DNA of 64,000 bases, taken from assembly GCF_024138165.1 (NCBI RefSeq), contig NZ_CP100000.1:3100001-3164000 (forward strand). The letters are read 5' to 3'. The translations under genes and the position numbers were made by a program. This DNA is from Halorussus vallis. GTDB lineage: Archaea; Halobacteriota; Halobacteria; Halobacteriales; Haladaptataceae. Each line of letters opens with the position of its first letter. Positions within the stretch are counted from its first letter, which is position 1. The notes under the pieces are model-generated. The model searched no databases. It was not told where the DNA came from and saw only the letters and a program-made list of their open reading frames with translations. Of this stretch, positions 16,002-23,406 are shown piece after piece.

Positions 16002-16600
16002 CCGTGCGGGTACGCAGCATCGACCACGTCGTGCTGACGGTCGCCGACGTGGACGCGACGGTCGCGTTCTACTCCGACCTCGGCCTCACCGTCGAACGGG
16101 GTAGGGGTCGCCTCGCACTGCGGGCGGGCGACCAGCGCATCGTGCTCCAGGAACTGGGCCGGAACAACCAGCCGACGGCCGCGCGACCCACGGCCGGGGC
16201 GTCCAGTTTCTGCTTCGTGGTGAACGGTCCCATCGAGCGGGTCGAGCGCCGACTCGCCACACGGGGCATCTCGACGGTCGCCGGACCGGTCGAGCGTCCG
16301 GGGGCACAGGGCTGGCTCCGCTCGGTGTACGTCCGTGACCCCGACGGGAACCTCGTGGAACTCGGGTCGTACGCGCCGGCCGAAGAGCGCCCGCGGGCGC
16401 CCGCGGAACACCGCCCCGTCGAGGCGGTGCCGGAGCGCCGGCCGGCAGACGCGGCGGCCGAGCCGATTCCGGAAGGTCCTCCGGTGGACGCTGGTCCCGA
16501 ACGTCGGCCGGCCGACCCCGTTCCCGAGTGCCGTCCCGCCGACGCTCCGCCCGAAAGAGGCCGGCCCGAAACACCGAGGTTAAATCGCCCGCCCGGGTAA
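15998..16600 (+). CDS. VOC (glyoxalase/dioxygenase) domain protein with Pro/Arg repeat tail
   Basis: GTG start overlaps the upstream stop. Residues 5-125 are a full VOC domain: SIDHVVLTVADVDATVAFYSDLG with the first metal His, and VRDPDGNLVELGSY with the metal Glu. The last 70 residues are a Pro/Glu/Arg/Ala tail built on PERRPAD units (four to five imperfect copies), unlike anything in the family and probably disordered. The tail may have grown by DNA repeat expansion. A dioxygenase, lyase or resistance function cannot be told apart here. Confidence 0.8.
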   Translation: MTVRVRSIDHVVLTVADVDATVAFYSDLGLTVERGRGRLALRAGDQRIVLQELGRNNQPTAARPTAGASSFCFVVNGPIERVERRLATRGISTVAGPVERPGAQGWLRSVYVRDPDGNLVELGSYAPAEERPRAPAEHRPVEAVPERRPADAAAEPIPEGPPVDAGPERRPADPVPECRPADAPPERGRPETPRLNRPPG

Positions 16601-16608
16601 CCCAGACC

Positions 16609-17340
16609 ATGGACTGTCGGCAGTGCGCGTCCCCCCTCGAACGGCCGGGCGACTACTGTCTGGTCTGCCGGACGCCAAACGCCGACGCCGTGGTGCTGGA
16701 ACTGGCGCGCGAGCGCGCGCACCTCACGATGCTCGACGACGAGGAGGTGGTCGGCGAGACCGACGTGACGACCACGCCCGAGGACGGCGACGAGGAGTCG
16801 GTCGTCGAACTCCGGAACTTCGCGGGGCTGGTCGCCGACGAGGTCCGGCGCAAGCGCCCCGAGGAGGTGTACGCCGCGGGCGACCGCGAAGTAATCCGGG
16901 CGGTCCGCGGACAGGTGCGGTACTCCTTCTACCGCGTAGCCGACGACGACGTCGTAGGGGCGGTGCGGGACCGCCGGGGCGACCGCGCGCTCGAGGTCGT
17001 CGACGCCGCCCCGCCGGAGAAGATCGGCGGGAGCCACTCGACGCTCATCGGCGGCCGGGCGGGCCAGCGGGCAATCTACACCGTGGCGGGCCACCCGCAC
17101 GTCAAGAAGGTGATCCCCGGCCCCATCGACGCCGGCGGGTCGGGGAGTCGGACCGGCGTGCGCGCGAAGGCGACCCGGGCCGACGAGAACGGCAACGTCA
17201 GGATGCTCCTGCGCGACGGGTCGAGCGTCCAGGAGAACCGGGTGGTCACGACCGCGATGAACCGCGAGTCGGGCGAACACGTCCGCGCCGACCTCAACGA
17301 GGCGCTCGCGGAGGCCGACCTCCAGGACGGGTCCGCGTAG
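16609..17340 (+). CDS. DUF2103 predicted metal-binding protein
   Basis: Start taken at ATG 16609 (MDCRQCASPLERPGDYCLVC), which puts a four-Cys zinc ribbon at the N-terminus. The C-terminal half has the family's signature EKIGGSHSTLIGGR...HPHVKKVIPGPID and then VRMLLRDGSSVQENRVVT. 243 residues. DUF2103 proteins are archaeal and of unknown function; the fused ribbon suggests nucleic-acid or protein contact. The gene lies just downstream of the VOC gene on the same strand. The 288 bases after it up to 17628 show only GC-rich short repeats and no gene. Confidence 0.8.
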   Translation: MDCRQCASPLERPGDYCLVCRTPNADAVVLELARERAHLTMLDDEEVVGETDVTTTPEDGDEESVVELRNFAGLVADEVRRKRPEEVYAAGDREVIRAVRGQVRYSFYRVADDDVVGAVRDRRGDRALEVVDAAPPEKIGGSHSTLIGGRAGQRAIYTVAGHPHVKKVIPGPIDAGGSGSRTGVRAKATRADENGNVRMLLRDGSSVQENRVVTTAMNRESGEHVRADLNEALAEADLQDGSA

Positions 17341-17628
17341 TCGTTCTGCCCCGGTTAGTCGTCCTGTCCACCCCGTCGCAACCGGCCCCTAACTCGCCCC
17401 GGACGAGTAAAGCCGGCCGTTCGACGAGTTTACGCACCGAGTAGCTTTGGGCCTCGCGAACCAACGTCGGGCGAGTCGTCGCGGTCGGTGCGTTCGGCGG
17501 GGCGACCGTCGGCGACGGTCACCCGAAACTTCGGTGTCGGTGTCGGTGTCGGGACTCCGGCGTCCCGTCGGGACTTCTCGCGGTGCCCCAAGCTTCTTGG
17601 GCGGGGCTGTAATTATATCTAATTAGCC

Positions 17629-17793
17629 ATGGTCAGTCACTACGACGCGGTCCTCGCGGCGATTCCGATGCTCTCGGGTGGTGGGTACCTCCTCGGCCAG
17701 CTCACGGGGTTGCCGGGGGCCATCGCGGGGATGGTGGTTTCGCTCGTGGTCATCGGCCACGAGCTGTTCAACCCGCCGACCGACCAGGAGTAG
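17629..17793 (+). CDS. Small membrane protein (54 aa)
   Basis: ATG 17629 gives MVSHYDAVLAAIPMLSGGGY and then LPGAIAGMVVSLVVIGHELF, with two hydrophobic helices and the end NPPTDQE. A strongly AT-rich box (AATTATATCT, 17611-17620) lies only about 15 bases upstream of this ATG; if it is the TATA box, transcription would begin inside and the ATG at 17668 (MLSGGG) would be the start. Similar tiny two-helix proteins are frequent in halophile genomes. Function unknown. Confidence 0.6.
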   Translation: MVSHYDAVLAAIPMLSGGGYLLGQLTGLPGAIAGMVVSLVVIGHELFNPPTDQE

Positions 17794-17999
17794 CGGCGAA
17801 CGAGCGAGCGCCGATTCCGACGTCGAATCCGATTCGGCGGACGTTTCGTACACGCTGACTGCCACGTTTCGTGGATCTCAACCGGTAGTGACGCGGTCAT
17901 CGGCCGTCCGTCGCTCGACCGTCGCTCGACCGTCGCCCGACCGTCGAATCCCGGTTCGACGGTCGGGACCGCCGGGGCGGAGCGTTCCGACTCGTAGCC

Positions 18000-18005
18000 T
18001 TTATC
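18000..18005 (+). promoter_or_regulatory. TATA-like box of the L37Ae-RpoP-Pcc1 operon
   Basis: TTTATC within CCTTTATCAG lies 28-33 bases upstream of the L37Ae ATG at 18033, the spacing expected for a leaderless or nearly leaderless haloarchaeal transcript. Confidence 0.55.
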
Positions 18006-18032
18006 AGCGCGCCGAATCAAATTCGCAGTACT

Positions 18033-18320
18033 ATGGCCGAGAACACTCGAAGCCGAACCGGAAGCGCCGGTCGTTTCGGCGCGCGGTACGGCCGCGTCGC
18101 CCGCAAGCGGGTCGCCGAGATCGAGAGCGACAAGAACGCAGACCACACCTGTCCGGAGTGCGGGAGCACGTCCGTCGACCGGCAGGGCACCGGCATCTGG
18201 CAGTGCGGCAAGTGCAGCTACAAGTTCGCCGGCGGTACGTACCGCCCCGAGACGCCCGCGGGTCGCACCGTCACGCGCTCCATCCGCGCCGCACTCTCCG
18301 AGGACGAAGACGACGAGTAA
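18033..18320 (+). CDS. rpl37ae: 50S ribosomal protein L37Ae
   Basis: 95 residues. The family core is intact: [19 protein letters not shown], then the zinc finger CPECG...WQCGKC, and [14 protein letters not shown]. It binds 23S rRNA in the large subunit. The C-terminus carries the acidic tail (SEDEDDE) usual in halophile ribosomal proteins. It opens the conserved archaeal order L37Ae-RpoP-Pcc1-PfdB, spaced 3 bases from rpoP. Confidence 0.96.
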   Translation: MAENTRSRTGSAGRFGARYGRVARKRVAEIESDKNADHTCPECGSTSVDRQGTGIWQCGKCSYKFAGGTYRPETPAGRTVTRSIRAALSEDEDDE

Positions 18321-18323
18321 GCA

Positions 18324-18458
18324 ATGAGCTACAAGTGTTCGCGGTGCAAGCGCGACGTGGAACTGGACGAGTACGGTGGCGTCCGCTGTCCGTACTGCGG
18401 CCACCGCGTGCTCCTCAAGGAACGTAGCCGCGACGTGAAGGAAGTCGGCGTCAACTGA
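18324..18458 (+). CDS. rpoP: DNA-directed RNA polymerase subunit P (Rpo12)
   Basis: 44 residues: [20 protein letters not shown] then [20 protein letters not shown]. The two CxxC pairs bind one zinc and the GHRVLLKER stretch is the polymerase-docking motif of the Rpb12/RpoP family. The ATG is 3 bases after the L37Ae stop and pcc1 follows after 8 bases, so all three are one transcript. Confidence 0.96.
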   Translation: MSYKCSRCKRDVELDEYGGVRCPYCGHRVLLKERSRDVKEVGVN

Positions 18459-18466
18459 CCGATTCT

Positions 18467-18718
18467 ATGCCTTCCCGGCCGCACGACGCGACGCTCAGGT
18501 ACGAGTACCCCTCTGCCGAGCGCGCCCGCGTCGTGGCCCGGTCGGTTTCCCAGGAGGTCGGCGAAATCGACGGTGAGCGCTCGGCGACGACCGTCTCTCG
18601 CGACGGAGCGGCGGTGGTCGTGGAGGTCGTCGCCGACGACCTCGTGGCGCTCCGTGCCGGGTTGAACACCTGGCAGTCGCTGATTTCTGTAGCTGAGCAA
18701 GTGTGCGACGCCGTTTAG
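18467..18718 (+). CDS. pcc1: KEOPS complex subunit Pcc1
   Basis: 83 residues, the normal length. The family pattern is visible: HDATLRYEYPSAERARVVARSV, a central VEVVADDLVALRAGLNTW and a C-terminal helix SLISVAEQV. Pcc1 is the dimerising subunit of KEOPS, which makes N6-threonylcarbamoyl-adenosine (t6A37) in ANN-decoding tRNAs. Third gene of the L37Ae-RpoP operon. Confidence 0.92.
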   Translation: MPSRPHDATLRYEYPSAERARVVARSVSQEVGEIDGERSATTVSRDGAAVVVEVVADDLVALRAGLNTWQSLISVAEQVCDAV

Positions 18719-18863
18719 AACGACTCTTCGTAGCCGAGGTTCAGTCTCCGTTCTCGACGGTTCGTTCTGGACTGCCACCAACAGCGACTGAGACGGTGAA
18801 CACTTCGAAAGCTTCTGTCCGTTCGCCACGAACCCTCTGAAACCGCTTAAGTAGTGATGACTC

Positions 18864-18984
18864 CGAAAGCCCCCGCCCGCTCGCGGTCGCTCCGCGGGAT
18901 ATCTCGACGCGGCGTCGCCGCCCCGAGATAGTGGCCCGCCAGAGGCGACCACGCCCTTCGGGCGCGAGCGGACGGCCCCTTTCA
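18864..18984 (-). repeat. Structured intergenic repeat, copy A
   Basis: Read on the minus strand it starts GAAAGGGGCCGTCCGCTCGCG and ends CGCGAGCGGGCGGGGGCTTTC. The two ends form a 13-bp outer stem (one G-T wobble), an internal loop of facing GGG runs, and a GAAAG/CTTTC clamp. Inside lies a second stem framed by GGCGGGCCACTAT and ATATCCCG, shared with copy B. About 120 bases. Confidence 0.75.
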
Positions 18985-19287
18985 TCCACTCCACAGCACC
19001 GCGACCGCACCACACACCGCCCCAGCCGACTCCTTCGCGCCTGCCGGCGCTCAGTCGTCCACCGGAGGACAAACCGCATCCTCTGAGCCTACACTCGCTT
19101 CGCTCGCGCAGACCTCACGCATGAAGGCGCGATACGAGGTCGCGCCGTGGGAGCTTCGCTCCCACGAGCCTTCGGTCGCTGCGCTCCCGAAGACGCCAGC
19201 GCGCGCCACGCATAACGTTCACCATCGAAACAGGTGATGGACCACCCCGCCGAAAGCGCTCAGCGAATCAACCGTCAGGGCGGGACT

Positions 19288-19403
19288 GAAAGGGGCCGCC
19301 CGCTCGCGTTCACTTCAGTCGCCTGGGCGGGCCACTATTCGGCGAGCGCCGCAGGCGCGAGCCGAATATCCCGGCCAGCGACCGCGAGCGGGCGGGGGCT
19401 TTC
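19288..19403 (+). repeat. Structured intergenic repeat, copy B
   Basis: Plus-strand copy, in inverted orientation to copy A. Starts GAAAGGGGCCGCCCGCTCGCG, ends CGCGAGCGGGCGGGGGCTTTC; inner frame GGCGGGCCACTAT...ATATCCCG enclosing an ATTCGGC/GCCGAAT hairpin. Its outer 27 bases are identical to those of copy A. It is preceded by CAGGGCGGGACT, also present before copy C. Confidence 0.75.
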
Positions 19404-19616
19404 GAAGCGTTCTCGTTAGCTATCGTTGCGGTCGTTGTTGGCGATCAAGCGGGGGGCTTTCGAGGCGGTCTGGTCTACCGTAGTCACCGTCGTTCGCACG
19501 AAACGTCCAAAGACCGCCAACGAGTCTGTATCGCCCGGACAGTGAACGTCAGGGAGGAGAACCTCCCCGAAAACTGAAAGCGGGGCTTTTTCTGTCCGGA
19601 CCACCTCGTCCGAGGT

Positions 19617-20021
19617 ATGCAGGGTAATCTGCCACCGGAAGCCCAGGAGAAGCTCGAGGAACTGCAGGACCTTCAGGAGACGGCCCAGCAGGTCGCCGTC
19701 CAGAAGAACCAGGCCGAAACTCAGCTCACCGAGGCCCAGAACGCCCTCGAGGAGATGGACTCCATCGACGAGGACACCCAGATGTACCGCGAGGTCGGCG
19801 AACTCCTCGTGGAGACCGAATACGACGAGGCCCAGGACGACCTCGAGGAGAAGGTCGACAGCCTCGAAATCCGCGTCGAAACCCTCGAGAAGCAGGAGGG
19901 CCGCGTTCAGGAGCAGTTCGAGAGCCTCCAGCAGGAACTCCAGCAGATGCTCGGCGGCGGCGGTGGCGGCCCGCAGGGTCCCCAGGGTCCCGGCATGGGC
20001 GGCGGCGCCGGCGGTTCGTAG
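19617..20021 (+). CDS. pfdB: Prefoldin subunit beta
   Basis: 134 residues. Long amphipathic coiled coil ([20 protein letters not shown] and [20 protein letters not shown]) around the short beta hairpin region [20 protein letters not shown], the hallmark of beta prefoldin. The C-terminus is a Gly/Gln/Pro-rich tail (about 25 residues) typical of halophile homologs. It forms the alpha2-beta4 jellyfish chaperone that passes unfolded proteins to the thermosome. The next gene starts at the base after its stop. Confidence 0.95.
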   Translation: MQGNLPPEAQEKLEELQDLQETAQQVAVQKNQAETQLTEAQNALEEMDSIDEDTQMYREVGELLVETEYDEAQDDLEEKVDSLEIRVETLEKQEGRVQEQFESLQQELQQMLGGGGGGPQGPQGPGMGGGAGGS

Positions 20022-20300
20022 ATGTCCGGCGACGACGCGACGGAGAGCGAACCGACGCCGAGCGACGACGAGGTCGTTCGGACGGCCGCCGAAGCCGCCG
20101 AGGGGCTCATCTTCTCGCGGTTCAAACAGTCGACCGTCAAGGACGTCGACGTGACGGTGACGTTCGAGGACGGCGTGCTGGACGTCGACGTCTACCTCAA
20201 CGTCCCCGACGAGCAGGCCAAGGCCGAGAAGGTCGCCGAGGACGCCGCGCTCGCCGCGCGGTCGGCCGTCGACGACCTGTTCGCCGAGGCCGAGGCGTAA
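20022..20300 (+). CDS. DUF3194 protein
   Basis: 92 residues, starting at the base after the pfdB stop. Acidic N-terminus, then EVVRTAAEAAEGLIFSRFKQ, DVDVTVTFEDGVLDVDVYLN and AEDAALAARSAVDDLFAE. This is the family that sits directly behind prefoldin beta in many archaea, which suggests a role tied to prefoldin, unproven. Convergent with the oxidoreductase that follows; the 240 bases in between show no gene. Confidence 0.85.
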   Translation: MSGDDATESEPTPSDDEVVRTAAEAAEGLIFSRFKQSTVKDVDVTVTFEDGVLDVDVYLNVPDEQAKAEKVAEDAALAARSAVDDLFAEAEA

Positions 20301-20539
20301 CGCGTCGGCACCCTCGGGCGGTGACCGAGGCGGTCGGCCGCCGACCACCGAAACCCGGCCACCGACCCTCGGCCGGCGACGCGTTCGCTCGCTCGAACAC
20401 CACAAAGCATATCCCCCACCCGTGAAATGCTTGGATTACCGCGGGTAGGGGTACTTGCGGTGCTTTCTTTCGAAAACTACGATTCGACAGTGGCGACTCC
20501 GTCAGGTGACCCACCTCGACGCCGGTTGTTGCGTCACGA

Positions 20540-21934
20540 CTACGCCTCGGGCCGGATGTTCTTGTGCCCCCGGAAGATGTTCTCGGGGTCGTAGTCGCGT
20601 TTGAGGGATTCGAGTCGGTCGACGTTGTGGCCGAACGACGTCTGGGCGGGGTCCTCGTGGAGTCCCGGGAAGTTCACGTACTCGCCGCGGGCGACGTCGA
20701 GTTCCCGGATCTTCGCGACGTACTCGCGGGCCCACTCGACGTTCGCCGTGCTCTCGCGGGGGTCGTCCCAGTTGGCCTCGAAGTTCAGGCCGTACGGCGC
20801 GTCGCGGTAGGCGAACGCCGACCCGCCCTCGGGTTCGTCGGCGATGGCGCCGCCCAACTGCCAGAGGTCGATGGTCGTGAGCTTCGAGGGACAGTCGTCG
20901 GCGGCCGCGAGCACCAGGTCGAGCACGTCGTCGGTGAGTTCGTCGAGGTACAGCGACTTCCAGTAGTAGTACCGGCCGTGGGGATAGTCGGCGTCGAGCA
21001 TCGACTGTAGTTCGACGTAGGTCGTCCGACCGCTCATGTCGACCAGCGGGTCGGCGAACTCCCGGTACGGCGCGAGCGCCGCCTCGCCCTCGTTGGGGTC
21101 GCCGGCGTAACAGCCGATGAACGCGACGGCCGGGTCGCCCCGGTGCGCTTCCGGGAACTCCGGAATCTCGGGCACCCAGGCGTAGAACGGCAGGACGCTC
21201 ACCTCGCGGGGCGCGTCGGCGGCGCGCTCGCGGAAGAACTCGTAGGGCGCGCGGCCCGCCTCGCCGGGGTACCACGCGAACAGCGTCTCGATTTCGGGGG
21301 CGACCGGGTGGAGGTCGAACTCGAAACTCGTGACGACGCCGAAGTTACCGCCGCCGCCCCGGAGCGCCCAGAAGAGGTCCCGGTGGCGGTCGGCGCTCGC
21401 GGTGACGAGGCGCCCGTCGGCGGTCACCACGTCGACCGACCGGAGGTTGTCGCACGCGAGGCCGTACGCCCGGCGGAGGTGGCCGTAGCCGCCGCCGAGC
21501 GTCAGGCCGGCGACGCCGGTGTCCGAGACGACGCCGCCGGGGGTCGCCAGGCCGAACTGCTGCGTCTCGCGGTCCACGTCGCCCCACTGGGCGCCGCCGC
21601 CGACCCGGGCGACCCGCTCCTCGGGGTCGACCCGCACGTCGTCCATCGCCGAGAGGTCGACGACCAGCGCGCCGTCGGCGACCGCGTTGCCGGCGACGCC
21701 GTGGCCGCCGCCCCGCGTTGTGACCGGCAGGCCGTTCTCGCGGGCGAACCGGACCGCCGACCGCACGTCGGCGACGCCGTCGCAGTAGGCGACGGCCGCC
21801 GGGTACCTGTTTATCATGCCGTTCCAGACGCGTCGCGCGTGGCGGTAGGCCCCGTCGTCAGGCGTGACGAGGTGGCCCTCCATCGCGGACGCGAGCGCGT
21901 TCGCGTCGAAGTCGTGTTCGGTCATCTCCCCCAC
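20540..21934 (-). CDS. FAD-binding oxidoreductase (PCMH type, berberine-bridge-like)
   Basis: 464 residues. Residues about 40-210 are the FAD_binding_4 domain: PVTTRGGGHGVAGNAVADGA, whose His is the usual site of covalent 8-alpha-histidyl FAD, and GLTLGGGYGHLRRAYGLACD. The position of the second, cysteinyl FAD link of berberine-bridge enzymes carries no Cys, so a single covalent bond is expected. The C-terminus has the BBE motif FGHNVDRLESLKRDYDPENI. These enzymes oxidise sugars or alcohols with O2 or another acceptor; the substrate is unknown. Monocistronic by context. Confidence 0.87.
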   Translation of the reverse strand: MGEMTEHDFDANALASAMEGHLVTPDDGAYRHARRVWNGMINRYPAAVAYCDGVADVRSAVRFARENGLPVTTRGGGHGVAGNAVADGALVVDLSAMDDVRVDPEERVARVGGGAQWGDVDRETQQFGLATPGGVVSDTGVAGLTLGGGYGHLRRAYGLACDNLRSVDVVTADGRLVTASADRHRDLFWALRGGGGNFGVVTSFEFDLHPVAPEIETLFAWYPGEAGRAPYEFFRERAADAPREVSVLPFYAWVPEIPEFPEAHRGDPAVAFIGCYAGDPNEGEAALAPYREFADPLVDMSGRTTYVELQSMLDADYPHGRYYYWKSLYLDELTDDVLDLVLAAADDCPSKLTTIDLWQLGGAIADEPEGGSAFAYRDAPYGLNFEANWDDPRESTANVEWAREYVAKIRELDVARGEYVNFPGLHEDPAQTSFGHNVDRLESLKRDYDPENIFRGHKNIRPEA

Positions 21935-22101
21935 CGATTCCCGGAGCTACGACCGGAGGTAGGATAAAGGCGTATCGTCGGTCGTCCGACGCCCAGTCGC
22001 CCCGGGACTCGGCGACCGCGGTCGCGCCGATTCCGACGTGTCCCCCGCTCGCTTTCCAACCCCGTCGCCCGACTTTTGGTCGTCGGACCCGTAGACGGTC
22101 C

Positions 22102-23034
22102 ATGGACAGGCCACCGGCGGAGACCGGGGAATCCGCGACCGCCTCGCGCCGACTGGTGATGAACCCGACCAGCGGCGGCGGCGACCACGTCGAAGAGGTC
22201 CGGCGGCGCGCCGTCGAACGCGGGTTCGAGGTCGTCGAGACCGAGCGAGCGGGCCACGCGGCCGAACTCGCCGAAGCGGCCGCCGCCGACGGCGTCGACC
22301 TGCTGGCGGTGGCCGGCGGCGACGGGACCATCCACGAAGTCGTCGAGGGACTCGTCGCCGCCGACGCCCTCGATTCGGTGACCCTCTGCGTGGTGCCGGT
22401 GGGGACCGCGAACATCCTCGCGGACGACCTCGGCATCGATGGCATCGCCGAGGGGTTCGAGGTGGCCGAGCGCGGCGAACTCCGACGGCTCGACCTCGGC
22501 TTCGCCGGGGACGAACCGTTCGTGCTGTCGGCCATCGCGGGCCTGCCCGCGGACACCAGCGCGGCCGCGACACACGGTCTGAAGGACCGACTCGGCTCGC
22601 TGGCGTTCGTGGTTACCGCCGTCGAGGAGTCGCTGTCGTTCGACGGCATCCGCGTCGAAATCGACGCCGAGGTCGGCGCGGTCGACCGGGAGTGGTCGGG
22701 CGAGGCGGTGGCGGTCCTCGTCGGGAACGCCCGGGGGTTCGCCACGCCCGGCGGGCGGGGCGACGCCGAGGACGGCCTGCTAGAGGTGACCGTCATCGAC
22801 GAGATTCCCGCCCGAAACGCGATCGCCGAAGTCATCGAGGAGCGACTCCTCGACTGGGACGCCGACCACGTCACCGAACTCCGGGCGCGGCGAATCGACT
22901 TCGCCAGCCTGGAGGACGAACCGGTGACGTTCAGCCTCGACGGCGAGATTCGGACGTTCGAGGACGTGACCCTCGACGTCCGGCCGAGCGCGCTTCAAGT
23001 GCGCGTCGGCGACGACTACGAACCCGGGGGCTGA
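22102..23034 (+). CDS. Diacylglycerol-kinase-like lipid/sphingoid kinase (YegS/DagK family)
   Basis: 310 residues. MNPTSGGGDHVEEV opens the nucleotide-binding lobe, LLAVAGGDGTIHEVVEGL is the GGDGT catalytic loop, and VVPVGTANILADDLGI the third motif; the C-terminal beta lobe ends with the family's DG(E/D) element, FSLDGEIRTFEDV. It likely phosphorylates a lipid alcohol at the inner membrane face. In archaea a role in polar lipid recycling is plausible, without direct evidence. Stand-alone. Confidence 0.87.
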   Translation: MDRPPAETGESATASRRLVMNPTSGGGDHVEEVRRRAVERGFEVVETERAGHAAELAEAAAADGVDLLAVAGGDGTIHEVVEGLVAADALDSVTLCVVPVGTANILADDLGIDGIAEGFEVAERGELRRLDLGFAGDEPFVLSAIAGLPADTSAAATHGLKDRLGSLAFVVTAVEESLSFDGIRVEIDAEVGAVDREWSGEAVAVLVGNARGFATPGGRGDAEDGLLEVTVIDEIPARNAIAEVIEERLLDWDADHVTELRARRIDFASLEDEPVTFSLDGEIRTFEDVTLDVRPSALQVRVGDDYEPGG

Positions 23035-23406
23035 CGGCCGCGAAGGAATACCGTTTCTCGGTCGGAAGCCTCGACCCACTGCGTGGTCGCGCCTGCCGAC
23101 CAGCCGACAGTGACGCGACGATTATCCAACTGCCAGTGAGACGGCTCCCGACCAACCGCCAGTAACGCGTGTACTGACCTACCGGCAGGGCGGGACTGAA
23201 AGGGGCCGCCCGCTACGCGAACCCCGACGACGTAAGCACCGCAGGGAGCGCCGAAGGCGCGACCGAGGAGCGCAGCGAGTCGCGGGAGCGTAGCGGGCGG
23301 GGGCTTTCGAGGTGGACACGGTCCGGACTCTCGTTGCGGTTAGCGAATCGTCGGACTCGTCCGAGGATGGCGATTCCACGAAAACTCCGTGAAAACGCCG
23401 GACTCC
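23035..23406. other. Gene-free interval containing repeat copy C
   Basis: 372 bases between the lipid kinase and the DUF2070 gene, which are convergent. Apart from the structured repeat at 23198-23308, no frame of coding character is present. The flank GGCAGGGCGGGACT upstream of the repeat matches the flank of copy B. Confidence 0.7.
23198..23308 (+). repeat. Structured intergenic repeat, copy C
   Basis: Begins GAAAGGGGCCGCCCGCTACGC and ends GCGTAGCGGGCGGGGGCTTTC. Compared with copies A and B both sides of the outer stem have changed together (CTCGCG/CGCGAG to CTACGC/GCGTAG), which keeps the pairing. The interior differs from A and B and forms other hairpins (GCGCCGAAGGCGC). Confidence 0.75.

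Larger units (their letters stand above)
18719..19616. other. 898-base gene-free region rich in hairpins
   Basis: Between pcc1 and pfdB, normally adjacent in archaea, lie about 900 bases with no credible gene. Two oppositely oriented copies of a structured repeat mark its core (18864-18984 and 19288-19403). Between them are further hairpins, for example CGTGGGAGC-TTC-GCTCCCACG near 19148. The last part, before pfdB, carries a GGAGGAGAACCTCC dyad near 19551 and should contain the pfdB promoter. Confidence 0.7.

Noticed and set aside
17341-17628. GTGTCGGTGTCGGTGTCGG microrepeat and nearby hairpins
   Set aside because: Short, low-complexity and without a second copy; no function can be argued.
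18864-19403. CRISPR array suspected from repeated GGGACTGAAAGGGGC sequences
   Set aside because: Only three long, structured, unevenly spaced copies in both orientations, with no short spacers and no cas genes.
20301-20539. Possible small gene or RNA between DUF3194 and the FAD oxidoreductase
   Set aside because: Some AT-rich sequence but no conserved motif, stem or credible frame; the genes are convergent.
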